This document shows, in pieces, positions 44,927 through 54,375 of a DNA stretch of 64,000 bases. The notes below the pieces were generated by a model that was not told the DNA's origin, made no database searches, and worked only from the letters and a program-made list of their open reading frames with translations. Source of the stretch: Bacteroidetes bacterium HGW-Bacteroidetes-5 (GTDB taxonomy: Bacteria > Bacteroidota > Bacteroidia > Bacteroidales > UBA932); NCBI GenBank assembly GCA_002842515.1, contig PHDC01000001.1, forward strand, positions 1,922,001-1,986,000, written 5' to 3'. Numbering within the stretch: the first letter of the stretch is position 1; every line of letters begins with the position of its first letter. The translations under genes were made by a program, and so were the position numbers.

Positions 44927-47728
44927 ATGAGCATTGAGGTAACAGGAGCAAGGGTTAATAACCTGAAAAACATCGACGTCTCAATACCCAGAGATAAGTT
45001 GGTTGTTATTACCGGCCTTAGCGGCAGCGGTAAATCTTCACTTGCTTTTGATACCATCTATGCAGAGGGTCAAAGAAGATATATGGAGACCCTCTCTGCC
45101 TACGCAAGACAGTTTATGGGGGCACTTGAGAGACCGGAAGTAGACTCGATTACAGGCCTTAGTCCCATAATTGCAATCGAACAGAAGACTACCGGGCGTA
45201 ATCCCAGATCTACAGTCGGGACCATAACTGAGATATATGATTTCATTCGGCTGCTCTTTGCCCGCGCATCAAAGGCATACTCACCGGTGACAGGTCTTGA
45301 GATGATAAGATACAGCGATGAGCAGATTGTCTCTCTCATTATAGATGAGTACAGAGACAGGCGTTCGCTTCTGCTCTCTCCGCTTATAAAAGGGAGAAAG
45401 GGTCACTATAAAGAGCTCTTTGAGGGGCTCATCCGAAAAGGATTTCTCCAGGTTCGGGTAGATGGACAGGTGTACGATCTAACATCGGTAAAACCTCTGG
45501 ACAGATACAAGTCTCACTTCATAGAGCTGGTTGTAGACAAACTTATTCCAACACCTCAGGGGGAGAAAAGGGTGAGGGAGTCGGTACTATCTGCACTATA
45601 TCACGGAAAAGGTTCACTTGCCCTGCTGGACGAACTGAGTGGCCAGATAAGACACTTTAGCAAACATCTGATGTGTCCCCAAAGCGGAATCTCCTATCCC
45701 GAGCCTGCCCCACACACCTTCTCCTTTAACTCTCCGCAGGGGGCCTGCCCTCACTGCAAAGGGCTGGGAATGATAAATAAGGCAGACCTCACCAAGATTA
45801 TACCCAACGATAAGATATCAATTGCAAACGGAGGGATAACTCCGTTAGGGGTGATGAGAGATACCCTGCTCTTTCGTCAGTTGGAGGGGATTGCAAAGAA
45901 GTATGAGTTTTCTCTTCACGATGCCATAAAAGATATTCCCGAAGATGCTTTGGATTTAATAATTTATGGCTCAGATGAGCTCTTTAGAGTGAGCGGGGAC
46001 TCCTCTTCTCAGATGATGAGCTTTGGAGGTGTTATCTTAATGATTGAACAGAGTGAGAAAGACAGCGACGATCTTATTCAGAAGAAAGAGCGTTTTGTTG
46101 AGGAGATACTCTGCCCTGTTTGCAAAGGGACGCGGCTAAAGGAGGAGTCACTGAGCTTTAGAATAGATAATATGAATATCTCGCAGATATCTGCAATGGA
46201 TATGGATGTTCTCTTTGAGTGGGTACGCACATTAGATACAAAGCTGGACTCCCGTCAAAAAACAATTGCCAGAGATGTTATTAAAGAGCTGACAGATAGA
46301 GTCGGTTTCCTTTTAGATGTGGGGTTAAACTACCTCTCTCTGGACCGAAGTACCAGGTCGCTCAGCGGCGGAGAGAGCCAGCGAATTCGCCTTGCAACAC
46401 AGATAGGGTCAAAACTTGTAAATGTACTCTACATACTCGATGAACCTAGTATCGGACTGCACCAGAGGGACAACATAAAGCTAATTGACTCACTCAGGAG
46501 ATTAAGAGATGAGGGTAACTCAATAATGGTTGTGGAGCACGACCAGGAGATGATAAGCTCTGCAGATTGGCTGGTAGATATGGGGCCGGGAGCAGGTGAG
46601 AAGGGCGGAAAGGTTCTCTATTGCGGAGCACCGGGCGATATATCCAAGATGACAAAAAGTGAGATAGCAGCATACAACTCTCTTACACTGGACTATATGA
46701 GCGGGGAGAAGAGTATAGAGATTCCACAGGTCAGGCGCAAAGGGAACGGAAAATTTCTGGAGCTGTTTGGAGCTAGCGGGAATAACCTTAAGGGGGTAAA
46801 TCTAAAGATACCTTTGGGTTGCCTTATAGGGGTGAGCGGTGTGAGCGGGAGCGGAAAATCTTCTCTCATCAACGAGACCCTGATGCCAATACTCAGTAAC
46901 TACTTCTACCGCTCACTCTACAAACCGCTGCCCTATACAGAGATTAAGGGGATAAACAACATAGATAAACTAATTGAGATAGACCAATCTCCAATCGGGA
47001 GAACTCCAAGGAGCAACCCCGCAACATATACAAATGTATTTGCAGATATAAGAAAGCTATTCGGAGAGACTCCGGATGCCAAGATAAGGGGTTTTAAGCC
47101 GGGCAGATTCTCATTTAATGTAAAGGGGGGGCGTTGTGAAGGGTGCAAAGGAGCGGGGGTTCAAATCATAGAGATGAACTTTCTGCCATCTGTTCACGTA
47201 CACTGCAAAGAGTGTAACGGGAAGAGATATACAACCGATACTCTGGCGGTAAAATACAGGGGTAAATCTATTTACGATGTTTTGGAGATGACCATCTCTC
47301 AGGCCCTGATTTTTTTTGAACATATGCCCTCCATCGTTCAAAGAGTTAAAGCACTGGAGGAGGTTGGGCTGGGATATGTAAAACTGGGACAGAGCTCAAC
47401 CACCCTCAGCGGAGGGGAGAGTCAAAGGGTAAAGCTGGCTGCAGAGCTCTCAAAAAGAGGGACCGGCAACTCCCTCTATATTCTGGACGAACCTACAACC
47501 GGCCTCCACTTCGAAGATGTGAGGGTTTTGCTGGATGTTTTGCAAACCATAACCAACCAGGGAAATACCGTTCTAATTATTGAACATAACCTGGATGTTT
47601 TGCGTAGTGTAGATTATATAATAGATATGGGACCACAGGGAGGAGCAGCCGGAGGAGAGATAATTGCGTGCGGAACTCCGGAGGAGATTAGAAACAACCC
47701 TCTCTCCGTTACCGGAAGATATATCTGA
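44927..47728 (+). CDS. uvrA: Excinuclease ABC subunit A
   Basis: DNA-damage recognition ATPase of nucleotide excision repair, 933 residues, two ABC ATPase modules. Walker A motifs ITGLSGSGKSSLAFDT and VSGVSGSGKSSLIN; signature LSGGESQRIRLA and LSGGESQRVKLA; Walker B LYILDEPSIGLH and LYILDEPTTGLH. The second zinc module (GGRCEGCKGAG and HCKECNGKR) is complete. In the first, the expected CPxC is CPQSG (Cys250, Ser253), while the distal ACPHC pair (Cys274, Cys277) remains, so this finger may not bind zinc. Start ATG is 4 bp after the transglycosylase gene. Confidence 0.98.
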   Translation: MSIEVTGARVNNLKNIDVSIPRDKLVVITGLSGSGKSSLAFDTIYAEGQRRYMETLSAYARQFMGALERPEVDSITGLSPIIAIEQKTTGRNPRSTVGTITEIYDFIRLLFARASKAYSPVTGLEMIRYSDEQIVSLIIDEYRDRRSLLLSPLIKGRKGHYKELFEGLIRKGFLQVRVDGQVYDLTSVKPLDRYKSHFIELVVDKLIPTPQGEKRVRESVLSALYHGKGSLALLDELSGQIRHFSKHLMCPQSGISYPEPAPHTFSFNSPQGACPHCKGLGMINKADLTKIIPNDKISIANGGITPLGVMRDTLLFRQLEGIAKKYEFSLHDAIKDIPEDALDLIIYGSDELFRVSGDSSSQMMSFGGVILMIEQSEKDSDDLIQKKERFVEEILCPVCKGTRLKEESLSFRIDNMNISQISAMDMDVLFEWVRTLDTKLDSRQKTIARDVIKELTDRVGFLLDVGLNYLSLDRSTRSLSGGESQRIRLATQIGSKLVNVLYILDEPSIGLHQRDNIKLIDSLRRLRDEGNSIMVVEHDQEMISSADWLVDMGPGAGEKGGKVLYCGAPGDISKMTKSEIAAYNSLTLDYMSGEKSIEIPQVRRKGNGKFLELFGASGNNLKGVNLKIPLGCLIGVSGVSGSGKSSLINETLMPILSNYFYRSLYKPLPYTEIKGINNIDKLIEIDQSPIGRTPRSNPATYTNVFADIRKLFGETPDAKIRGFKPGRFSFNVKGGRCEGCKGAGVQIIEMNFLPSVHVHCKECNGKRYTTDTLAVKYRGKSIYDVLEMTISQALIFFEHMPSIVQRVKALEEVGLGYVKLGQSSTTLSGGESQRVKLAAELSKRGTGNSLYILDEPTTGLHFEDVRVLLDVLQTITNQGNTVLIIEHNLDVLRSVDYIIDMGPQGGAAGGEIIACGTPEEIRNNPLSVTGRYI

Positions 47729-47761
47729 TTCATTATAACCAGTCACAAAAATATTTTAAAT

Positions 47762-49456
47762 ATGATTAAAGTATACTGCGAGAATCTCAACAAAATAGTT
47801 CATTGCGAGCCCGGTACGACACTTGCAACTCTGGCACGGGATAACGGGATAGAGCTGCAGTGGCCGATACTTGCCGCAATTGTAGACAATCAGTTGAAAG
47901 AGCTTGGTTTCCAAATATATAATCTCCACAATATTCAGTTTATAGACTATTCGCACCCGGATGGGGCAAGGACATATGTACGCTCACTAAACTTTGTTCT
48001 TCAAAAAGCGGTAGCGGAGCTCTATCCACAATACTCTCTAATAATTGACTATAACCTGCAAAACGGGATGTATGCAGAGATTCGGGAACTGGAGCCCAAC
48101 GACGATGGTTCACCGAGAGTGGTGGCTTTAAGTGAGGAGGAGGTCTCTCTAATCAAAAGAAGGATGGAGGAGATAATTAAGGCAGACCACCCCATTACCC
48201 GGCAAAAGATACGAACCGATGAGGCCCTTAGAATGTTTCGGGCAAATAACCGCCCCGAGAAGGCTTTTCTGCATCAACTCCGGGGGAAGTTCTTTACTAC
48301 AGTCTACTTTTTGGATGGATATCCGGACCACTTTTACGGTCCGCTGGTTGAGTCTACAGGTATGATCACCTCCTGGGATTTTGAGTCTTTCAGCAGAGGG
48401 TTGCTACTGAGGTCTCCCTCAATTACAAATCCATACAAGATAACCCACTCGCCCTATCAGTATAAGCTTTTTGATGTCTTTAAGGAGTATTCGCAGTGGT
48501 GCAGTATTCTGGGAGTAAAGGGAGTAGGTTCGCTTAACCACTCTATATATGAAGGCAACGCAAGAGCGCTTATTCAAATTTCCGAAGCTCTACACGAGAG
48601 AAAGTATGCAGACATTGCAGACGAGATCTTCAAAAGGAGAGATCAGGTAAAGCTTGTACTTATTGCAGGCCCATCCAGCAGCGGAAAGACCTCTACCTCA
48701 AAAAGGGTGGCGTTGCAGCTTAAGGTGTTGGGGATGAATCCTGTGATTATTGAGATGGACAACTATTTTGTGGACAGGGAGAAGACACCTCTGGATAAGG
48801 ATGGTAATCTGGATTTTGAGGTGCTTGAGGCGATGGATGTTGAGTATCTTAACCTGCAGCTAAACGATCTGTTTGCGGGGAAGACAATTGAGATTCCAAG
48901 GTTCGACTTTACTCTGGGAATCAGGGTTCACTCAGGAGAGAAACTCTCTTTGGGAGAGAAGGATATCCTTATAATGGAGGGTATTCACGGCCTAAATCCC
49001 AAGCTAACCTCTCAGGTAGAACCGGAGAAGATATACAAGATATATGCATCTGCACTCACCTCGCTCTCGCTTGACGAGAACAATAACATATCTACCTCAG
49101 ACTGTCGTCTGGTAAGAAGGATTGTGAGGGACGGTAACTATCGCGGAATGTCACCGGAGAGCACGATAATGCGTTGGCCAAGCGTCCGCAGGGGTGAGAT
49201 AAACAACATCTTTCCTTTTCAGGAGAATGCAGATATTATGTTCAACTCTGCGCTCATCTATGAGCTGCCTATGCTTAAATATTATGCAGAACCTCTTCTT
49301 CGTCGCATTCCCGCAAACTCACCCGCCTATACAGAGAGTATACGTCTGCTCAAGTTCCTCTCATATATTCAGGAGCTTCAACCTGCCGAGATTGCACTTA
49401 TCCCGCCCACCTCTGTAATGAGGGAGTTTATAGGGGGGAGCAGTTTTAGATATTAG
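47762..49456 (+). CDS. Nucleoside (uridine) kinase-like protein with ThrRS-like N terminus
   Basis: A 564-residue protein of the Bacteroidales nucleoside kinase type: an N-terminal TGS-like domain (about 1-65; EPGTTLATLARDNG), a threonyl-tRNA synthetase second-domain-like region (about 70-230), and a C-terminal uridine-kinase/phosphoribulokinase P-loop domain with AGPSSSGKTSTSKR (about 302-315), EMDNYFVDREKTPLDKDG, DILIMEGIHGLNP and RIVRDGNYRGMSPESTI. It probably phosphorylates uridine or cytidine; the roles of the N-terminal domains are not known. It follows uvrA by 33 bp and is convergent with the EnvC-like gene, 7 bp apart. Confidence 0.9.
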   Translation: MIKVYCENLNKIVHCEPGTTLATLARDNGIELQWPILAAIVDNQLKELGFQIYNLHNIQFIDYSHPDGARTYVRSLNFVLQKAVAELYPQYSLIIDYNLQNGMYAEIRELEPNDDGSPRVVALSEEEVSLIKRRMEEIIKADHPITRQKIRTDEALRMFRANNRPEKAFLHQLRGKFFTTVYFLDGYPDHFYGPLVESTGMITSWDFESFSRGLLLRSPSITNPYKITHSPYQYKLFDVFKEYSQWCSILGVKGVGSLNHSIYEGNARALIQISEALHERKYADIADEIFKRRDQVKLVLIAGPSSSGKTSTSKRVALQLKVLGMNPVIIEMDNYFVDREKTPLDKDGNLDFEVLEAMDVEYLNLQLNDLFAGKTIEIPRFDFTLGIRVHSGEKLSLGEKDILIMEGIHGLNPKLTSQVEPEKIYKIYASALTSLSLDENNNISTSDCRLVRRIVRDGNYRGMSPESTIMRWPSVRRGEINNIFPFQENADIMFNSALIYELPMLKYYAEPLLRRIPANSPAYTESIRLLKFLSYIQELQPAEIALIPPTSVMREFIGGSSFRY

Positions 49457-49463
49457 GGGGTCT

Positions 49464-50645
49464 CTACCTGGAGATCCAGTGTTCCGGATTCTGTTTTGTA
49501 GTTCCGCTCCAGAGCTGGAAATGGAGTACTGAGTTACCTTCGGCCTCGGCAAGAGTTCCAAGCGGCTGACCTGTCTTTACGGCATCTCCACTCTTTACGA
49601 TAACCCTCTCTAATTTTGTATAGAAGGTGTAGTAGTTACCGTGCTGCACCAGAACACACTGGTTATAACCGGGCATCACCAGAATCTGCTTTACGACACC
49701 ATCAAAAACGCATATTGCTTGGGCATTAAGGGTAGTAGAGATATTGACCCCGTTGTTGAATGGTAATTTTATATTTTTGAATACAGGGTGTATGTGCTGC
49801 CCGAACTGCTCAATGATAACACCCTCTTTAACCGGCCAGGGCAGCCTCCCTTTATTATTCTCGAATTTATCTGAGAGAGCTCTGTCTGCCGCCGCCTCCT
49901 TATAGTCTACACTCTTTTTCTCCTTGGCTGCTTCGGCAAGAATCCTCTCTATCTCTCTGTTGAGCCTCTCCATCTCCCTTCTCTTCTCTGTGAGTTGCCC
50001 CCTAAACTCCCGCTCCTTTTTTGAGAGCTGAGAGATAATATCCCTGGCTCTCTTCTCCTCCTGGGCAAGCGACTTGTACTCCTGCTCCCTCTTTTTTTGC
50101 ATTTTCAAAGACTCCATTCGCATATCTCCCAACCTCTTAACCTCGTCTCTCAGCCGGATACTCCTCTCTTTTATCGCCTTTGCGTTTGTCTTTAACGCCT
50201 GAGAGTAGCTCTTGAGATAACTCCACCTTCTGTACCCCTGTTCCAGGTTGTCACTAGCGAGTACATAGAGAATCCAGACGGTCCGGTCTCTGTGTTTATA
50301 TGCGTTGTAAACCAGATGGGAGTATCTCTTTTTAAGATTTGAAAGGTCGCTGTTTAGCAGATCTATCTCTTTTGCCTTACGAACAGAGAGGAGATCTATG
50401 GTTTGAATCTCCGACTCAATTTGTGAGAGGAGCCTTTTTCTGTTGGTAATCTTTCTTTGAATAAAATTGAGCTCCTTGGTGCTGGCAAGCTGTTTTGATT
50501 TATTGGCGGCAAGTTGTCTGTCCAGAAATGCAATCTCTCTCTCTATCTCCTCTCTTCTTTTGGTCTGCTCCGATATACTCTGTGCCTCAACCCCGCCGAA
50601 TAGCGTGGTTATAAAAACAAGTAATATAAGAGCTCTTTTTAACAT
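49464..50645 (-). CDS. EnvC-like murein hydrolase activator (degenerate M23 domain)
   Basis: Exported 393-residue protein: signal peptide (1-21), long coiled coil (about 24-250, many KRREEIEREIAFLDRQL-type heptads) and C-terminal LytM/M23 domain (about 285-393). The zinc ligands of active M23 peptidases are altered: the expected HxxxD is NNGVN, the HLHFE-type motif is VLHFQLW, and the YAHL-type segment is FYTKL. This fits EnvC/NlpD-type activators of amidases, which do not cut themselves, at cell division. It is 6 bp behind the TPR gene and probably co-transcribed. Confidence 0.9.
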   Translation of the reverse strand: MLKRALILLVFITTLFGGVEAQSISEQTKRREEIEREIAFLDRQLAANKSKQLASTKELNFIQRKITNRKRLLSQIESEIQTIDLLSVRKAKEIDLLNSDLSNLKKRYSHLVYNAYKHRDRTVWILYVLASDNLEQGYRRWSYLKSYSQALKTNAKAIKERSIRLRDEVKRLGDMRMESLKMQKKREQEYKSLAQEEKRARDIISQLSKKEREFRGQLTEKRREMERLNREIERILAEAAKEKKSVDYKEAAADRALSDKFENNKGRLPWPVKEGVIIEQFGQHIHPVFKNIKLPFNNGVNISTTLNAQAICVFDGVVKQILVMPGYNQCVLVQHGNYYTFYTKLERVIVKSGDAVKTGQPLGTLAEAEGNSVLHFQLWSGTTKQNPEHWISR

Positions 50646-50651
50646 ATTAAT

Positions 50652-52367
50652 CTACTGTTTTTTCTCTTTTTCTCTTTTGCGAGCTTTCTCCTCAATTCCA
50701 AGATCGGGATTAAGTTTGTGTGCCTGACTCCAGTAAATGGATGCCAAATCGTACTCTTTAAGTGCAAACAGAACCTCTGCATAGTGGTCCAACATCTCTG
50801 CACTCTCTTTGCCTCCGTATATCATAGCGTGTTTGAAAACCGATTTCGCCTCTATGTGATTTCCCATCAGGTGAAGAATCCAGGCAAATGTATCCAGGTA
50901 GGTTGGATTGTTTGGCTCCGCCTCTATGGTAATCTTACTCATCTTGTAGGCCTTTTTGAGCTCTTTTCCGTCAAGGGCAAGAAAGTATGCATAATTATTG
51001 AGGGCAGGCAGTTGACGCGGCTCCAGCTTTAATGTCTTTTGGTAATATTTGTAGGCCTCTTTTTTATTCCCCGCACGATAGTTCATATCTGCAATGGTAG
51101 TTAGGGTATTTACAACTGTTGCACTATCCTTTGTGTAGCGGAGTATCTCCTTAAAAGTTAGAATTGAGTTCACGGTCTTACCGCTCTGCACCTGAGCTAT
51201 CCCCTTGAATTGAAGGAAATCCGTGTCGTTGACAAACAGAGCAAGAGCCTCATCGCTCTTCTTCTCCATCGGCTCCCACATCTGCAGATAGTATATCAGA
51301 GAGAGGTACTGTCTATGCGCCTCTTTTGAGTTGTAATACCTCTGGAGGTTATCAAACAGAACTCCCAGCGCCTCTCCGCTCTTATCGCTCTGAACCAGAA
51401 ACAGGGAGTAGGTATATGCAACACTGCTATCCTCGGGGTGTGCACTGTAGAGGTTTTGCATCATAGTATCTATCTGAGGGAGGAATGTCTGGATAAAGCG
51501 GGTGTTTGTAAGAATCTGCTTCATATATGAGACCTTCATAAAGGGGTCAACCTCTCTGTTTGAGAGGAAGGGGTTCATCCGTTCGAAGTAGAGATCGTAT
51601 TGCCCTTTAATACGATAGATCTCTGCAAGACCAAAGCTTGCGGGCATATAATCCGGGGCAAGAGCCAGTGCTTTAAGGTAGTAGATTTGAGCAACGGAGT
51701 CTTTTTGTTCGGCAGCAAAGTTGTCGCCAATAACAGAAGCGGTTCTTACAGAGCCGTAAATCTTATCAAACTCCACCAGATACTTCATCGCCTCCTCCTG
51801 TTTACCCTGATATATCATAAGATTATAACGGGTGAGGCCGGTAGCCTCATTAACTCCTATAGATCTCTCAATATCTGAGAGGACCTCCTCTGCATTGCCA
51901 AACTCCTTCTGCCGGATATAGAGCTCTATTAAACCTTCATACAGATCGCTGTCCAGAGGATTCTCTTCCCTAAGCTTATTATAGATCTCAATGGCTTTAT
52001 CCGGCTTGCCTAAAAAGTCGTATATGGTTGCAAGTTGTTGCAAATACCAGTTGTTTGACGGATCTTTTTGTGAAGCCATTAACATCTGCTCCAGAGCCTT
52101 TTCATACTCATTTCGGGAGAGGTGGATGTTGGCCAGATAGAAATGAGCGGCATCGTTTGCCGGGTCCATAACGGCAATTTGACGAAACTGTTTTTCTGCC
52201 AGAGGGGTGTTTCCAAGATTGTAGTTTTTGAGAGCCTCAAGGTAGGAGAGATTCACGGGAGTGATCTTCGTTTGAGCAGATAGATAGTTGGAATTGACTA
52301 AAATAGCGGCAAAAAGAGTGAGGATTGTAAAAATACCGGGTATTCGTATCTTGGAAAAGAGAGGCAT
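50652..52367 (-). CDS. Exported tetratricopeptide repeat protein
   Basis: A 571-residue exported protein with signal peptide (about 1-32) and at least ten TPR units across the whole length, such as AAHFYLANIHLSRNEYEKAL, LQQLATIYDFLGKPDKAIEI, MNYRAGNKKEAYKYYQKTL and LDTFAWILHLMGNHIEAKSV. No enzyme domain. TPR scaffolds of this kind act in envelope assembly or secretion; here it is upstream of the EnvC-like protein in one operon, which suggests an envelope role (inference). An exact TAACTTTG -7 element lies upstream. Confidence 0.88.
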   Translation of the reverse strand: MPLFSKIRIPGIFTILTLFAAILVNSNYLSAQTKITPVNLSYLEALKNYNLGNTPLAEKQFRQIAVMDPANDAAHFYLANIHLSRNEYEKALEQMLMASQKDPSNNWYLQQLATIYDFLGKPDKAIEIYNKLREENPLDSDLYEGLIELYIRQKEFGNAEEVLSDIERSIGVNEATGLTRYNLMIYQGKQEEAMKYLVEFDKIYGSVRTASVIGDNFAAEQKDSVAQIYYLKALALAPDYMPASFGLAEIYRIKGQYDLYFERMNPFLSNREVDPFMKVSYMKQILTNTRFIQTFLPQIDTMMQNLYSAHPEDSSVAYTYSLFLVQSDKSGEALGVLFDNLQRYYNSKEAHRQYLSLIYYLQMWEPMEKKSDEALALFVNDTDFLQFKGIAQVQSGKTVNSILTFKEILRYTKDSATVVNTLTTIADMNYRAGNKKEAYKYYQKTLKLEPRQLPALNNYAYFLALDGKELKKAYKMSKITIEAEPNNPTYLDTFAWILHLMGNHIEAKSVFKHAMIYGGKESAEMLDHYAEVLFALKEYDLASIYWSQAHKLNPDLGIEEKARKREKEKKQ

Positions 52368-52389
52368 TGTATCTGTTATTATTGTGTTA

Positions 52390-52415
52390 CAAAGTTAATT
52401 AAAATCCTACCTTTG
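52390..52415. promoter_or_regulatory. Divergent promoters for the TPR-envC operon and the ECF sigma gene
   Basis: Minus strand: TTTG, 18 bp, TAACTTTG (-7 at 52397-52390) for the TPR gene. Plus strand: TACCTTTG at 52408-52415, exact -7 match, about 90 bp before the sigma gene; a second plus candidate is TTG 52459-52461, 20 bp, TATTTTG 52482-52488. The two -7 boxes are only 10 bp apart, so polymerases would compete. Confidence 0.5.
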
Positions 52416-52507
52416 CAAATATCAATCCAATGTTCATCGGAATGTTGAAATCTTTTTATTGTCGGTGCAACGAAATATTGCTATTTTGCATCTTATAAAT
52501 ACTGTGA

Positions 52508-53059
52508 ATGATAACTTCAAAAAGGGAATTTCTCGACGAGAAGGAGTTGTTACGTGCCTGTGTAAAACAGGATCCTAGGGCACAACGCACTCTTTATGAG
52601 TTGTACTCTCCAAAAATGCTTACGGTTTGTATTAGATACGTAGGTGATAAGGAGCGTGCCAGAGATATCCTGCACGATGGTTTCATCACAGTGTTTGAAA
52701 AAATTGACAGTTACAACGGCACCGGTTCATTTGAGGGGTGGCTTAGGCGGATTTTCGTAAATACTGCCTTAATGTCACTGAGAAAAGGAGATGTGCTCAA
52801 GTTTTCAGATGAGCTAAGTGATGTGGGGAGAGAGCTCTCGGTTGAGAGTACGGTTTTGGGAAAGATTTCATCACAGGAGTTACTGAGACTTATCTCACAG
52901 ATGCCGGCCGGGTTTCGCGCTGTATTTAATATGTATGCAATTGAGGGCTACAGCCACCAGGAGATTGCAAAAGAGTTTAAGATAAGCGAGGGGAGCTCAC
53001 GGTCGCAGCTAAGCAGAGCAAGAGTGTGGTTACAGGAGAGGCTGGAAGATATAAGATAG
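52508..53059 (+). CDS. RNA polymerase sigma-70 factor, ECF
   Basis: ECF sigma factor of 183 residues. Region 2: DPRAQRTLYELYSPKMLTVC, ERARDILHDGFITVFEKID and TGSFEGWLRRIFVNTALMSL; region 4: QMPAGFRAVFNMYAIEGYSH and QEIAKEFKISEGSSRSQLSRAR, complete helix-turn-helix. No TM segment. The gene 21 bp downstream encodes a protein with a short cytoplasmic N terminus, one inner-membrane helix and an outer-membrane barrel, a likely regulator of this sigma. Confidence 0.95.
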   Translation: MITSKREFLDEKELLRACVKQDPRAQRTLYELYSPKMLTVCIRYVGDKERARDILHDGFITVFEKIDSYNGTGSFEGWLRRIFVNTALMSLRKGDVLKFSDELSDVGRELSVESTVLGKISSQELLRLISQMPAGFRAVFNMYAIEGYSHQEIAKEFKISEGSSRSQLSRARVWLQERLEDIR

Positions 53060-53080
53060 ATAAAGAGAAATTATATAAGA

Positions 53081-54340
53081 ATGGATAACAGAGAGTTTGA
53101 TAAAAGAGTTCGTGAACTGATGGATGGACATCTGGAGATGCCCGACAGCAGCTTGTGGGACTCTATAGCCACCTCTCTGGCGCAGAGAAAGCGTGCAAGA
53201 GTGCTCTATATGAGAAGAGCATTAATTGGCACAGCAGCAGTCGCTGCATCGTTGGCACTCATCTTCTTCCTGGATTCTGGTGAGAGTACGGCCCCTTCTC
53301 AAAAAGCAATAATCGAGAAACTCGCTCAGGAGGTTAATCCCATTAAAACAGAGAGCAAATCAGAGGTAACTGCACAGCTTTTACCGGAGCACAAATATGA
53401 GAAAACGGGCGTTGTTATTCAGGAGGGTGTTAAGGAGTCTGTTAAAGAGCCGGTCAAGGTGTCAGCTCAAGAGCCGGTAAAAGAGGCAATCAAGGTATCA
53501 GCTCAAGAGCCGGTAAAAGAGCCGATCAAGGTATCAACTCAGGAGCCGGCCAGGATGCCAGTTCAGGAAAGTGTAAAGGAGACTGTCAAAGAGCCGGCTA
53601 AAGAGGTTGCCCCTAAGAGCTCACCTGCAAAAAAATCAGACGACAGGAGTTATCTTTTTGAAAACAATTACAATAGAAGATCTCACAGAAAGGGCTCTAC
53701 ACTGTTGGCAGTATCTACCAACATCTCTCCATCTACGGCCAGCAACTCTGTCTCTCTTATGGGACTAAGCCAGGCCCAGAGTGGTTACATTGTTAGCAAT
53801 GTGGTCTCTACAATTCAAAAAGCCTATGTACCTCAGGAGGTTATCTCAAATACAAAGTTCCTGATGCCAATATCTCTGGGAGTACAGGCTCAGTTTCCAC
53901 TTACCGGAAAGTTGTCGGTTGCAACCGGGCTTAACTACACACTTCTCTTCTCTCACTATGATGCAATATCCAGAGATGAGACAAGGGAGACTCAGCAGAC
54001 ACTTCACTACATTGGGGTCCCGCTTAACCTCTACTACAATCTCTTCAACAAGGAGAGCCTAAGGGTTTATGTATCTACAGGTGTAGCGGCAGAGAAGGGT
54101 CTCTATGCAGATTACAAAGTGTTTGAGAGCGGAGTAAGAAGAACTTACGGGCAATCTATTGAGGGGCTTCAATGGTCAGTTAACGGAGGGTTTGGGGTAG
54201 AGTTTCAGGTAAACAACTCTGCCGGTCTCTATTTTGATCCGTCTGTAGCCTACTATTTTGATAATAACCAGCCTCTTAGCATAAGAAGCTCACAGCCGCT
54301 TCAATTCAAATTTGAACTTGGGTTCAGGTTCAGGCTCTAA
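53081..54340 (+). CDS. Putative membrane-bridging anti-sigma protein with C-terminal outer-membrane beta-barrel
   Basis: A 419-residue protein right behind the ECF sigma gene. Residues 1-45 are charged and cytoplasmic-like (REFDKRVRELMDGHLEMPDS), 47-64 form one hydrophobic helix (RALIGTAAVAASLALIFF) preceded by arginines, and 65-250 are a Lys/Glu/Pro/Val-rich linker with three 12-residue repeats at 125-160 (KVSAQEPVKEPI type, 36-bp DNA period at 53453-53560). Residues about 255-419 have the strands of a PorT-like outer-membrane beta-barrel (ISLGVQAQFPLTGKLSVATG; FKFELGFRFRL at the end). There is no cleavable signal peptide. I infer an inner-membrane anchor linked to an outer-membrane barrel; function as anti-sigma is from position. 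Confidence 0.75.
   Translation: MDNREFDKRVRELMDGHLEMPDSSLWDSIATSLAQRKRARVLYMRRALIGTAAVAASLALIFFLDSGESTAPSQKAIIEKLAQEVNPIKTESKSEVTAQLLPEHKYEKTGVVIQEGVKESVKEPVKVSAQEPVKEAIKVSAQEPVKEPIKVSTQEPARMPVQESVKETVKEPAKEVAPKSSPAKKSDDRSYLFENNYNRRSHRKGSTLLAVSTNISPSTASNSVSLMGLSQAQSGYIVSNVVSTIQKAYVPQEVISNTKFLMPISLGVQAQFPLTGKLSVATGLNYTLLFSHYDAISRDETRETQQTLHYIGVPLNLYYNLFNKESLRVYVSTGVAAEKGLYADYKVFESGVRRTYGQSIEGLQWSVNGGFGVEFQVNNSAGLYFDPSVAYYFDNNQPLSIRSSQPLQFKFELGFRFRL
53453..53560 (+). repeat. Three 36-bp in-frame tandem repeats in the periplasmic linker
   Basis: Units 53453-53488, 53489-53524 and 53525-53560; the first two are nearly identical, the third is diverged. They encode a Pro/Lys/Glu-rich repeat like the periplasm-spanning linker of TonB. 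Confidence 0.85.
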
Positions 54341-54375
54341 TACTCTTTTTATAACTATATTTACAAAAAAAAGAG

